Assembly: GCA_024280015.1 (NCBI GenBank)
Contig: JAJRQY010000040.1
Location: forward strand, 1-53,398
Source of the DNA: Actinomycetes bacterium
GTDB taxonomy: Bacteria > Actinomycetota > Acidimicrobiia > Acidimicrobiales > SZUA-35
Reading direction: 5' to 3'
Length of the DNA: 53,398 bases
Part shown: one piece after another, positions 18,091 through 26,336 of the stretch
Layout: each line of letters begins with the position of its first letter
Position numbering within the stretch: the first letter of the stretch is position 1
Translations under genes and position numbers: made by a program
The notes under the pieces: generated by a model
Database searches by the model: none
What the model saw: the letters and a program-made list of their open reading frames with translations, nothing else
What the model was told of the DNA's origin: nothing

Positions 18091-20910
18091 CTAGTTGGAA
18101 TTCGCTAAGAGTTCCAGCAAGAACTGATCAGGAGTGCTCAGCAATGTGGTCCGCTCACAATCGGCAGTTGGCTCTGGCTTCGATTGAGCATCGACGTCGC
18201 CCCCAGGGAGGCCGACCACCAAAGGATCCACCGAGTAGCCAACATCGGGCAAGCGAAGTGGGTCAGTGAACACCTCATGCCAGGTGAGCGACTGCTGGAA
18301 GGAGCCGTCCCCCGAATCACTGGCGTTTCCACACTCCACCAATTGCACCAGGCTGGCTCGAGCCAACACATCCCTCGGCACTCCCAAGGCCAAGATTGAC
18401 TCGGGAATGCCACGCAAGCCGGGATCGAGACTGCGCGCCTGCTTCACGATCAGACGACTGGGAAGCGGCAACCGGCCATCATCAAAAGCAGGCCACCCCT
18501 TAGCCATGGTCTTGAACTCGAAGTCGAGGGTGACCGTTTGGATCTGCTGAGGGATCGGCAACGACTGATTCACCCGCTCGCGCCAGAGCTCCGTTACTGC
18601 TTCAAGCTGAGCCACCAACTCTGTCACCGCGTCATCCTTCATCAGCTGGCCAGTGCCTTCTTCAAGAAGTGTCGACGAGCTCACTCGCACAATGTCCAGC
18701 GAGCCGTCGCTGGCAATTCGAACTTCGACAACTTCGGGCAAATCGCCACTGTTCGGATCGGGATTGGTGACGCTGACATCACCAAGCTGAGCATTGATTC
18801 GCACCCGGGCCCAATCACTCGTTCCCCCCGCTCCAACGCCAGACCACGGCAGGTCAGGCAACAGGGTAAAGGTCGCCACCCCATTGTTCATCTCCAGCGG
18901 ATCATCGAAACGAGCATGAACCAGGACCGCCATGGCCCCGCTGAGGTGATCAACATGTTCCAAACGGCGCTCTTCAAAGGCTTCAAAGCCCCAATAGGAA
19001 CTCCAGGTCTTCTTGATGGTGTACTCCACCGATTTCTTCTGGTCCTTCTCCCTCTCCTGAAGCTCCGGATGCAAGAATCCCGTGTTGGAGTTGTACAGGC
19101 CAGCACCGCTGAACCCCTCAATGTCTTCCACTGAACTCGATGATCGGAATCGCAGTCCCTGGCCAATGGCGTAGTCGCCATAGGTCTCATCCAGCACCTG
19201 AGTGATCTGCTCAAGGTTGGCGACATCCATCGGCGCGTCACGGAAGAAGTCCTTGAAGCCACCCGCCGCCAGGATGCTGCCGACGAAGGAGTCCTCCGAA
19301 TGCTGGCCAATCAGTCGCTCGGCGTATGCCGCATCACTCTCGCTGGTGTAGAACTCGGTGTAGTCCTTTGGTCCCTCCAACAGCAGGTAGCGGGCTTTGG
19401 CTGAGTCTTGGAAGGCAGGCAGGTCAAGCATGGCGTCAAGCTCGTCCTGGACCAGACTCAGATGCTCCATGTAGGGGCGAACGGTGATAGCCAGCGGTTT
19501 CTCCGGAGTTGAGACTCCGTCGGCCCCGATCAAGGTCAAGAAGCCAGCTGACTTGCCGCCAACAATGGGCCTCCATTCTGCGATGTCATCGTCATTGGAG
19601 ATCGTCCTCGACAAGTCCGTGAGATCCAGAACAAGGGACATGGCCTCAAGGTCGACCGGCGGTACGGCTATCTCGTTCTCGGTCCGTAGGGAGCGCCACT
19701 CCTTGTACTCATCTTCGCTAATCAAGACGATCTCCAGGCCCCCCGCAGCGCTGGTTCGCACAATGGCCGGAGCCCGAGATCCGGCCGCCTGCAAGATCCA
19801 GGCGTCATCCAAAAGCCCAGCCTGGGACGCGTTGGGGATTCCCCGATTCCGCGCCAACAGATTCACATGGGCGAGTGGGGTCTGAGGCCCGGACGAAATG
19901 AGGGCACTGGCGGGCGGCAGCCAGTCAGGAGCGTTCTCGACCAGCAAGATATCGGTCTCGACCGAAGCGTTCAGTTCCGAGCCATCCTCACCAACAAGAA
20001 GCAGTCGACCGGCAGCGACTCCTTCGTTGTAGATCGACACCTCGCCAGCCGGCACCAGCTCACTGAAGCGCACAACCCGGTCGTGGTAGGGCGCCTTGGC
20101 TTCGGACATTTCCAGGGCCAGTCGCTCTTGTTGAGGCGACCGCACCACCCACTGCAGGTTGTCAGCAATGTCACTAGGCAAGGTCGGAACGAGCCGCTCA
20201 AAGAACATGCCAACCTCATCGGCGGTAATCACGTCGCTGTACTCAAACTCGATCAGCCAGTGCTCCTCGCCAACCGATCCATCAGACCGCATGGCAGGAA
20301 AATGCAGAAGTGAACCGACGGCGAGTCCTCGCTGCTCGGCGTGAACAGCCAGTTCATAGAACTCCTTCGAATAGAGGCGGCGGTCTGAGTACCGGCTATT
20401 GACCCATTTAAGATCCAGCGGGAGTTCGTCCGGCCGGATCGTTCTTGCCCAGGAATAGATCTCCTCCACCGTGGAAAAGCTCTGACCCTTCACCGGGTCT
20501 GTACCCATGCCTGGTATTTCTTGGCCGTTCAGCAGCAAGAACCAGTACCACTCGTCGTGGAGTTCATAGAAGTCACTGTCCAACCACACAACCTCATCGC
20601 TGTCCAACAGGTCCGGCATGAGAAACTTGGCCGATGAACGCTGCTGCACGCCCTGTCGAGCAAGGTCGAAGTAGACGTCGGTACTGGCCAAGACCGGCAA
20701 GGTGTGAGAGTCAAATCCTCCCACCTCAACATCTGGTCCCAAGGTCGTGCTGGATGACCCACCAGACAGGCCCTCCGAGGAGCCAGATCCGGAGCAGCCA
20801 GCAGCGAGCAGCAAGAGAACGAGCAGGATCGACACAGCACGGACGCCATCTTTCCCGACCCTACTGATTCGTGATCCTGTTCTGTTCATCCTCATCGATA
20901 CCGGCCTCAC
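18091..20910 (-). CDS. Exported lipoprotein with PEP-synthase-like swivel and ATP-grasp domains
   Basis: A 939-residue protein with a signal peptide ending in LLAAGCSG (lipid Cys39), so it should sit on the outer face of the membrane. Residues about 75-330 are an unrecognised domain. Residues about 335-375 contain TPLAHVNLLARNRGIPN, which matches the phosphohistidine swivel motif (PLSH..IVARE.GIP) of PEP synthase, PPDK and rifampin phosphotransferase, with the His kept (H348). Residues about 447-860 look like the PPDK N-terminal ATP-grasp: VGGKSAGFLTL, LRFRSSSSVEDIEGFSGAGL (residues 586-605), and SRLIVKQARSL near the end. Domain order is reversed relative to rifampin phosphotransferase and PEP synthase, and no PEP/pyruvate TIM barrel is present. 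Start is GTG 20910; ATG 20895 has a better ribosome site (GAGG). What it phosphorylates, and with what ATP outside the cell, is unknown. Confidence 0.75.
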   Translation of the reverse strand: MRPVSMRMNRTGSRISRVGKDGVRAVSILLVLLLLAAGCSGSGSSEGLSGGSSSTTLGPDVEVGGFDSHTLPVLASTDVYFDLARQGVQQRSSAKFLMPDLLDSDEVVWLDSDFYELHDEWYWFLLLNGQEIPGMGTDPVKGQSFSTVEEIYSWARTIRPDELPLDLKWVNSRYSDRRLYSKEFYELAVHAEQRGLAVGSLLHFPAMRSDGSVGEEHWLIEFEYSDVITADEVGMFFERLVPTLPSDIADNLQWVVRSPQQERLALEMSEAKAPYHDRVVRFSELVPAGEVSIYNEGVAAGRLLLVGEDGSELNASVETDILLVENAPDWLPPASALISSGPQTPLAHVNLLARNRGIPNASQAGLLDDAWILQAAGSRAPAIVRTSAAGGLEIVLISEDEYKEWRSLRTENEIAVPPVDLEAMSLVLDLTDLSRTISNDDDIAEWRPIVGGKSAGFLTLIGADGVSTPEKPLAITVRPYMEHLSLVQDELDAMLDLPAFQDSAKARYLLLEGPKDYTEFYTSESDAAYAERLIGQHSEDSFVGSILAAGGFKDFFRDAPMDVANLEQITQVLDETYGDYAIGQGLRFRSSSSVEDIEGFSGAGLYNSNTGFLHPELQEREKDQKKSVEYTIKKTWSSYWGFEAFEERRLEHVDHLSGAMAVLVHARFDDPLEMNNGVATFTLLPDLPWSGVGAGGTSDWARVRINAQLGDVSVTNPDPNSGDLPEVVEVRIASDGSLDIVRVSSSTLLEEGTGQLMKDDAVTELVAQLEAVTELWRERVNQSLPIPQQIQTVTLDFEFKTMAKGWPAFDDGRLPLPSRLIVKQARSLDPGLRGIPESILALGVPRDVLARASLVQLVECGNASDSGDGSFQQSLTWHEVFTDPLRLPDVGYSVDPLVVGLPGGDVDAQSKPEPTADCERTTLLSTPDQFLLELLANSN

Positions 20911-20988
20911 GGACCTTCAGACGCTGCTGAAGCCACGGCGGTTCCCCTGCATCTAAGGTTCTTCTCATCGGCAGATCGGCACGCACAC

Positions 20989-21402
20989 TTAGCTTGGTGC
21001 TTCGGTCACCGGCCCCGAGCTAAGCGCATCCAGAATGAATGCCGGTGGCCTGGTGGGGCGACCCTCACTGTTGGCCATGCCAACCCGGACCTCTTGGGTG
21101 GTGAGGACAAGGTCGTCACGAAGAACGCGTTGGCTCCAACGGGTACTCGCTCGTCCCATCTCACTCAACCATGTCTCGATCACCAGGGTGTCGCCAGCTA
21201 CCGCTGGCCGTTTGAATCTGGTCTGGAGTTCAACCACAACGAACTGATATCCCGCCTCGGCCACACGCTCCAAAGCAATGCCTGCATCGACCAGGGCCTC
21301 GCTACGGGCTACTTCGAAGTAGGTGATATACACCGCGTGGTTGACATGGCTATAGGGATCAAGCTCGGAGAAACGGACCTTGATCTCCGTCCGGTGAGGC
21401 AC
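20989..21402 (-). CDS. Acyl-CoA thioesterase, 4HBT family
   Basis: Hot-dog-fold thioesterase of 137 residues, YbgC/FadM-like. The active-site segment is FSELDPYSHVNHAVYITYFE, with D15 as the catalytic acid and the following NHxxY pattern typical of the 4-hydroxybenzoyl-CoA thioesterase group. It hydrolyses acyl-CoA in the cytoplasm; the natural substrate cannot be told. Start is GTG, four bases after the stop of the MarR regulator gene, so the two are one transcript and the regulator may control it. Confidence 0.9.
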   Translation of the reverse strand: MPHRTEIKVRFSELDPYSHVNHAVYITYFEVARSEALVDAGIALERVAEAGYQFVVVELQTRFKRPAVAGDTLVIETWLSEMGRASTRWSQRVLRDDLVLTTQEVRVGMANSEGRPTRPPAFILDALSSGPVTEAPS

Positions 21403-21405
21403 GCC

Positions 21406-21915
21406 TCAGTCGTCCACTTCGTCTGGTTGCCGATTCGGTTGAGGATCTGACTGAGTATCTGGTGCTCGAAGTCTCTCGGCCAGCCGAGGTAGCAGGTCAG
21501 CCAAGAACGCCACTTCATCGCCGTTCATCTGATCAATGAGGGCCGCGCGAACGGCAACGACATGATGGGCGGCCGCCGTTTCCAACTTCTGCAAACCTTC
21601 GTCAGTCAGATAAACGAAGAAGACTCGCCCGTCATTGGGAGACCGCTCCCGCCGGACAAAGCCCGCCGCTTCCATCCGGTCAACCCGCTGCGACAGCCTG
21701 CTGGGAGACTGCACGACCTTGGCTCCAAGAGCTGACATCTGCAGCTTTCCACCATCGGCTTCAGAGAGATTCATGAGGACTTCGTAGTCGTCCATAGCTA
21801 AACCACTGCCACCACGTAGATCTTTCTCCAACAGGGCGTGGACCCGCCTTGTTGCTTCTATCCAGCCCCGCCAAGCACGTTGTTGATCCTGGTCCAGCCA
21901 CGGGGTTTCGGACAT
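21406..21915 (-). CDS. MarR-family transcriptional regulator
   Basis: Winged-helix regulator of 169 residues. The DNA-binding part runs from MDDYEVLMNLSEADGGKLQM through KVVQSPSRLSQRVDRMEAAG (recognition helix) to the wing RRERSPNDGRVFFVYLTDEG, all typical of MarR. It would act as a dimer that responds to small ligands. Start ATG 21915 (MSETPWL) was chosen over a TTG/GTG extension. It is first in an operon with the thioesterase, and a palindrome just upstream of a promoter-like sequence suggests it regulates itself. A disordered Gln/Asn/Pro-rich tail ends the protein. Confidence 0.9.
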   Translation of the reverse strand: MSETPWLDQDQQRAWRGWIEATRRVHALLEKDLRGGSGLAMDDYEVLMNLSEADGGKLQMSALGAKVVQSPSRLSQRVDRMEAAGFVRRERSPNDGRVFFVYLTDEGLQKLETAAAHHVVAVRAALIDQMNGDEVAFLADLLPRLAERLRAPDTQSDPQPNRQPDEVDD

Positions 21916-21966
21916 GGCCAACACCATAACAAACCAGAACAATGGCGGAGCCCGGCAACCCAGATT

Positions 21967-22003
21967 GATCTAGAACTCTTGCCACCTCGGTCAAGTTCGA
22001 ACT
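21967..22003 (-). promoter_or_regulatory. Candidate marR promoter with palindromic operator
   Basis: On the minus strand TTGACC (21994-21989) and TAGATC (21972-21967) are separated by 16 bases, a fair -35/-10 pair about 50 bases before the marR ATG. The perfect palindrome AGTTCGAACT (21994-22003) touches the -35 box and would be a suitable site for the MarR dimer. This is a motif call only. Confidence 0.42.
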
Positions 22004-22015
22004 AACCAGAACCTG

Positions 22016-23290
22016 TTAGCCCTCGTGTTCGTGGCGATGATGCAGATCGGGAACGTGAGGATGAGAATGGCGCAGAACCTCATGAACATGGCCATGGCTA
22101 TGACGCTGATGCTGGCGCTGACCCGCAGCCACCAAATGCTCTGTCTCTTCTCGAACCGGGTCATTCGTTTGGTCGAAACGCGTGCTGGAACTGTGCTCAT
22201 GATGACTGTGCTCATGATGACTGTCGTGGCTGTGCTCGTGATCATGCTCGACCGTTGAGTGCTCGTGCTCATGGTCATGAGCTGAATCGAGAGACACTAC
22301 GACTCCAGCGATAGCTAGGCCCGCGGCAATGAACTGGCTGGTTGTTGCCGCCTCTCGAAGCACACCCCAAGCAACGAGAGCGCCGATAAAGGGAGCGGTA
22401 GCAAAGATCACCTGACCTCTGGCCGCACCAAGGTCACGTGCCCCCTTAACCCACAGGGTGATGGAAATCCCGTAGCCAACAGCACCAATGGCTACCGCAG
22501 CAAGAACCGACCAGGGGTTGATCTGTCCCAGGTCTGATTTGCTGACCGTCAGAGCAACAATGATTCCAAGAAGGAGGTTCCCTCCCCCAGCCAAGACACC
22601 CTTGGCGAACACAACTTGTTCGGGCGAGAGGCGTTGGATGTTCGCGGTCACACCATTGTCAAAGCCCCAGGCCAGGCAACCTCCCGCAATTAACAAGGCG
22701 CCGGTGCTGATCTCCGCACCGGGCTGCCAAACAAGGACCACCCCGCCAAGAGCAACGAGAGCTGCTCCCAGAATGACTCGACGTCCAAGGTGTTCGCGAA
22801 AGATGGTCGCGGCTAAGAAGACGGTTGCTACCAGCTCAAGGTTCAACAAGATTGAGGCGGAGGCCGCGTTGGTCCGGGCCAGGCCAGCGACCAGGAGCGC
22901 TGGTCCAATAGCACCGCCGGCAACGACGGCAACCAGGAGAGAGCGCCATTCGTGGTTCACCGCTCGACGAATCGCCGATTGGGCAGAACCGCCCTGCTCA
23001 ACCGGCCGATCAGCACCATCAATACTGGTGGCGACCTCACCCATGGCCTGTCGAAAAACCGTCGGTAGCACAGCCAGGCCAGCGCCAAGGTAGAGAAGCC
23101 CGGCCAGGACCAAGATCGGCATCTCACCGGAAAGCAAGGAGACACCAGGAGCCGAGGCACCAAAGAACACTGCCGCCAACAAGCAGCGACTCACACCAGC
23201 ACGATTCATGGCCACCAGTATCGCCCATGCCACGAGCATGAAGCCAACAAAAACGATGTCTTGATTCTTACCACCTATGCTGAAAGCCAT
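22016..23290 (-). CDS. DMT-superfamily (EamA) permease with histidine-rich C-terminal tail
   Basis: Membrane transporter of about 424 residues with two five-helix EamA repeats; the second repeat shows INPWSVLAAVAIGAVGYGIS and FATAPFIGALVAWGVLREA. The last 90 residues hold 27 histidines in HDHEHEH- and SHHEHSHH-type runs, the kind of tail seen in Zn, Ni or Co handling proteins. That tail, and a divergent DtxR-family metalloregulator 54 bases away, make metal transport or metal gating likely; most EamA proteins move small organic molecules, so this is inference. Starts at ATG 23290 or, more economically, ATG 23209, just before the first membrane helix (CLLAAVFFGASAPG). The longer reading frame upstream overlaps the regulator and is rejected. 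Confidence 0.85.
   Translation of the reverse strand: MAFSIGGKNQDIVFVGFMLVAWAILVAMNRAGVSRCLLAAVFFGASAPGVSLLSGEMPILVLAGLLYLGAGLAVLPTVFRQAMGEVATSIDGADRPVEQGGSAQSAIRRAVNHEWRSLLVAVVAGGAIGPALLVAGLARTNAASASILLNLELVATVFLAATIFREHLGRRVILGAALVALGGVVLVWQPGAEISTGALLIAGGCLAWGFDNGVTANIQRLSPEQVVFAKGVLAGGGNLLLGIIVALTVSKSDLGQINPWSVLAAVAIGAVGYGISITLWVKGARDLGAARGQVIFATAPFIGALVAWGVLREAATTSQFIAAGLAIAGVVVSLDSAHDHEHEHSTVEHDHEHSHDSHHEHSHHEHSSSTRFDQTNDPVREETEHLVAAGQRQHQRHSHGHVHEVLRHSHPHVPDLHHRHEHEG
22193..22222. repeat. 15-bp in-frame tandem repeat in histidine-rich tail
   Basis: GTGCTCATGATGACT at 22193-22207 is repeated exactly at 22208-22222. It encodes part of the HSHHEHSHHEH run. Confidence 0.75.
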
Positions 23291-23344
23291 GAGGCCGACA
23301 CCACTATTCACTGGGCTGGCGCCGCGACTCTTGAGACCAGCTCG

Positions 23345-24013
23345 ATGAGTTCCTACACCTCCCCCGAGCACCACCCCGCCTTCGAAGAGTACTGCGAGAC
23401 AATCTGGGAACTCACCGAGGACGGTGTCCGCGTCATTCAAGCTCGTCTGGCCGAACGGTTGCAGGTTTCCCGGCCCGCGGTGTCAGAGATGACAAAACGT
23501 ATGGCTGATCAGGGCTTGATCGAGTCTGGGGGCGGCGAGATCAAGCTGACTGACCAGGGAATCAAGCTGGCAACGACCATGGTTCGGCGTCATCGTCTTG
23601 CTGAACGATTCTTGACCGACATACTCGGTCTGTCTTGGGCTGCCGCTCACCATGAAGCTGGCAAGTGGGAGCATGTCATCAGTCCCGAAGTTGAAGAAGC
23701 AATCGCAAGCCGGTTGAACAATCCAACCACCTGCCCTCACGGCAACCCCATTCCAGGCTCCACCTATGTCGAACCCGACCTTATTGCGCTTTCGGAGATT
23801 GAGCCCGGGCAAAATGTCACGGTGACTCGCATTCCCGAAGAGCTGGAGTTCGCTCCTGGCTTGCTGGAATTTTTGGAAGAGAACCGTCTTGTCCCCGGTA
23901 CCGACGCCAAGGTCGTCACCAAGTCACCCGACGGTACAGCCACCGTCGAAATCGAAGGTGAGATCATCGGCATCAGCGCCTTCACCGCCGAACGCATCCT
24001 GGTCACAACCTGA
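23345..24013 (+). CDS. DtxR/MntR-family metal-dependent regulator
   Basis: Iron- or manganese-dependent repressor type protein of 222 residues. The N-terminal winged helix holds RLAERLQVSRPAVSEMTKRM. The dimerisation/metal domain holds RRHRLAERF (H83, E87, matching the ancillary site of DtxR) and AHHEAGKWEHVIS. A CPHGNPIPG motif follows, then a C-terminal FeoA/SH3-like domain (about 150-222). Compared with DtxR, the primary-site Cys102 is Gly here (G106), while Glu105 and His106 are kept; the position of DtxR Met10/MntR Asp8 is Glu (E15). The metal specificity is therefore uncertain. Start ATG 23345 gives the usual length. It faces the His-rich permease and probably controls it. Confidence 0.9.
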   Translation: MSSYTSPEHHPAFEEYCETIWELTEDGVRVIQARLAERLQVSRPAVSEMTKRMADQGLIESGGGEIKLTDQGIKLATTMVRRHRLAERFLTDILGLSWAAAHHEAGKWEHVISPEVEEAIASRLNNPTTCPHGNPIPGSTYVEPDLIALSEIEPGQNVTVTRIPEELEFAPGLLEFLEENRLVPGTDAKVVTKSPDGTATVEIEGEIIGISAFTAERILVTT

Positions 24014-24047
24014 TTCTCACCATCGAAGCGTCAACTCCTGACAGCTT

Positions 24048-24731
24048 TCAGATCTTGCGAAATACCTTGAATATGGCCGGAAAGTCGAAGGAATAGCCGT
24101 CTTGGTGTTCACGGCCGATGGCATGAAATAGCTCATCGGCTCGGTCGCGGTTCTGCTCCAACAAGGCCCGCCGTTCAGTATCGACATCGACCATGTGCTT
24201 TTCCCATTGGGCGAAGTCTCGGTAGACGAATTCTTGGATGAAGTCACCAGAGGAAACGAGTTCGAATCCAAGGTCAGGTACTTCTAACAGCACGGCCTGG
24301 GCTTGGGCCCGAACGACAGTCTCATCATCAATGAGCCGTTGCAGCTCATGTCCCTTCTCGTCATAGGTTGGTTCCAAGACGAAGAGAACACCGCCGAGTT
24401 CCAGGACTCGGTGCGCCTCCTTCATGGCTGGAAGCATCTCATTGGCGGGAATGTGGTGAAGGGAACGAAACAAGATGACTACGTCCGCACTGGCATCCTC
24501 AACAGGCAGACTTTGACCGACGCCATCCAGATATGCAGCCGCATGGTCCTGATCGCGCGCTCTCGCCTGCTCCAGGACGTCTTTCCCGCACTCGATACCA
24601 ACAGGATCTGCTCCCTGTTCTCGCAACCATCGAACAAGGCCACCGGATCCAGAGCCAACGTCAACCACTCGACAGCCGTCCAACTGGACATGATTGCGCA
24701 GGACATCGGTCGGTTGCTGATACTCGGTCAC
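24048..24731 (-). CDS. Class I SAM-dependent methyltransferase
   Basis: Rossmann-fold methyltransferase of 227 residues. Motif I is VVDVGSGSGGLVRWL, the acidic residue ending beta2 is in PVGIECGKD, motif II lies in ASADVVILFRSLHHIP, and a following HRVLELGGVLFVLEP strand completes the Methyltransf_11 core. The C-terminal half (about 130-227) has a helical, acidic extension that may bind the substrate. The acceptor is unknown. Start is GTG, seven bases after the stop of the hydrolase gene, so the two probably share a transcript. It is convergent with the DtxR-family gene. Confidence 0.88.
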   Translation of the reverse strand: MTEYQQPTDVLRNHVQLDGCRVVDVGSGSGGLVRWLREQGADPVGIECGKDVLEQARARDQDHAAAYLDGVGQSLPVEDASADVVILFRSLHHIPANEMLPAMKEAHRVLELGGVLFVLEPTYDEKGHELQRLIDDETVVRAQAQAVLLEVPDLGFELVSSGDFIQEFVYRDFAQWEKHMVDVDTERRALLEQNRDRADELFHAIGREHQDGYSFDFPAIFKVFRKI

Positions 24732-24738
24732 CGGTAGA

Positions 24739-25479
24739 TCATAGGGTCGCGGTCGGGGGCATCAGAGCTTCTACTGTTCTGCGAGGCTGACTAATCATCG
24801 CATCATGGGGCGCCCTCAGTTGGACGATCGGGAGGCCTAGGGCTTGGGCCTGTTTCGCTGATTCTGCCACAGGACGGTATGGGGGCTCGGTACAGAGCAC
24901 ATAACGCGCTGGCAGCCCGTTGCATACGGGGTTGTCCAGCACGAGAGGCGACAGGTAGGAGGCAACCGGGTGAGGGGTCAAACGCTGTTCCAGTAACTTG
25001 ACACCTTCCGGATCGACGACACCAAATGCGGCAGGCGGCGGCGCTGGCATGCTCAGGCCTCCATCAAAAGCGCGGGAGCCAGCCAGGCGGGTACCCCAAG
25101 TTTCAGGAGGCAACAGATCGGCGGGGGCTTGTCCGTTCTCCAGCCAGAGAGCATCAAGAAAGGTGAGATCGCACAGTCGGTCGGGGATGCGATCGGCAAC
25201 ACCGGCAATGACCGGGCCACCAAAGCTGTGTCCGACGAGGCGAACCTCACCGAGGTCTGCGTCTTCAATGTGGTCAACAATGTCAGCAATCATGGTGCCA
25301 AGATCAATCTTCGGTGACAACAAGCGGTGCAGATCTCCCAGACCGGACACCGTCGGGGCGGTTACTTCGTGGCCTTGCCTCCGAAGCATTATCGCAACCT
25401 TGTCCCAACACCAGCCGCCGTGCCAGGCCCCATGAACAAGAACAAAGGTCAGAGATGATCGCCTCAAATTCTCACTCAC
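24739..25479 (-). CDS. Alpha/beta-fold hydrolase (EstC-like)
   Basis: Alpha/beta hydrolase of 246 residues. The oxyanion-hole motif VLVHGAWHGGWCWD is near the start, the nucleophile elbow is GHSFGG (S85), and the catalytic His is in RAPHDAMIS (H225). The HGAWHGGWCW and GHSFGG forms place it near plant methylesterases and bacterial EstC-like esterases. Cytoplasmic, with no signal peptide; substrate unknown, probably a small ester. Start is GTG 25479. It is followed closely by the methyltransferase gene; a methyl ester made by one and cut by the other is possible but unsupported. Confidence 0.88.
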   Translation of the reverse strand: MSENLRRSSLTFVLVHGAWHGGWCWDKVAIMLRRQGHEVTAPTVSGLGDLHRLLSPKIDLGTMIADIVDHIEDADLGEVRLVGHSFGGPVIAGVADRIPDRLCDLTFLDALWLENGQAPADLLPPETWGTRLAGSRAFDGGLSMPAPPPAAFGVVDPEGVKLLEQRLTPHPVASYLSPLVLDNPVCNGLPARYVLCTEPPYRPVAESAKQAQALGLPIVQLRAPHDAMISQPRRTVEALMPPTATL

Positions 25480-25526
25480 GGGGCTGGCACATTCAGCTCT
25501 ACCGCAGAACTTCTTTCGGATCGCTT

Positions 25527-26129
25527 CTAGAGAGCGGGGATCCGAAGTACCTGACCGACAAAGATCTTGTCGGGATCGCTCAACATTGGCCGGTTGGCCT
25601 CGAAGATGACCGGGTACTTCATTGCATCTCCATAGACCTCTTTTGCGATCTTGGACAGGGTGTCACCGCTAACAACAACGTGCATTACCGACTCAGCATC
25701 GGCACCCTCGGGAAGGGTGATCTCGTCGTGAACCTGGCCAACACCACTGGTGTTGCCAATGAGCAAGATGGCCTTCTCACGAATGGCCTGTGTTGCCGCC
25801 TGGCCACTAATTGTGGCCACTCCGTCGTCGAAACGTACGTCCAGGTCTTCGATCTCGACGCCGAGGGCGACAAGGTAACGCTCAAGTCCAGCAGCCTTCT
25901 TGTTCTCGGCCAGACGTTCCTTCTGCTCTTCTTTGCGGTCAGCACTCTTGCGAGCCCGAACCTGCTTAGCAACAGCAGAGGCCCGAGCATCCGAAGCTGC
26001 TTCCATCTTGGCTTCGCGTGCAGCTTTCTTGGCCGCATCCGCCATGTCGGCCTTCTCAGCCTTTTCGTCAGCGGAGTCGCCAATGCCGATCTTCGCCCCG
26101 GCTTCTTTCACAAAATCGAATACACCCAT
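25527..26129 (-). CDS. kbp: BON-LysM protein, Kbp (potassium-binding) homologue with charged insert
   Basis: Cytoplasmic protein of 200 residues. It starts with MGVFDFVKEAGAKIG, as in E. coli Kbp (YgaU), then has a BON domain (about 90-148, with VEIEDLDVRFDDGVATISG) and a C-terminal LysM (about 150-200, VVSGDTLSKIAKEVYG to GQVLRIPAL). E. coli Kbp is about 149 residues and binds K+ between these domains. Here an extra stretch of roughly 55 Ala/Lys/Glu/Arg residues (about 22-80), probably a helix or coiled coil, lies between the N-terminal motif and BON. Start ATG 26129 was chosen by the family N-terminus. The 207-base upstream gap holds no gene. Confidence 0.85.
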   Translation of the reverse strand: MGVFDFVKEAGAKIGIGDSADEKAEKADMADAAKKAAREAKMEAASDARASAVAKQVRARKSADRKEEQKERLAENKKAAGLERYLVALGVEIEDLDVRFDDGVATISGQAATQAIREKAILLIGNTSGVGQVHDEITLPEGADAESVMHVVVSGDTLSKIAKEVYGDAMKYPVIFEANRPMLSDPDKIFVGQVLRIPAL

Positions 26130-26336
26130 GTCCACTTCTTCTTTCGCTCGAATTGTCTGCTCACTGGTGGAGCACTTCGACGGTAGCCCAACCGAGACAA
26201 TTGCGCTCACCCGACCATGATTGATTTGCGACCGAGAATTTTACAAAGCTGTGCAGCCGCGGACGTTTGTAGTGACCTGTCCACAAACCCTTTCGTACTT
26301 GAATGACTCGTGGCACTGCCTGAGGATCGCCAAGAG

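Noticed and set aside
23291-23440. N-terminal extension of the EamA permease
   Set aside because: It overlaps the divergent regulator gene and precedes any membrane helix.
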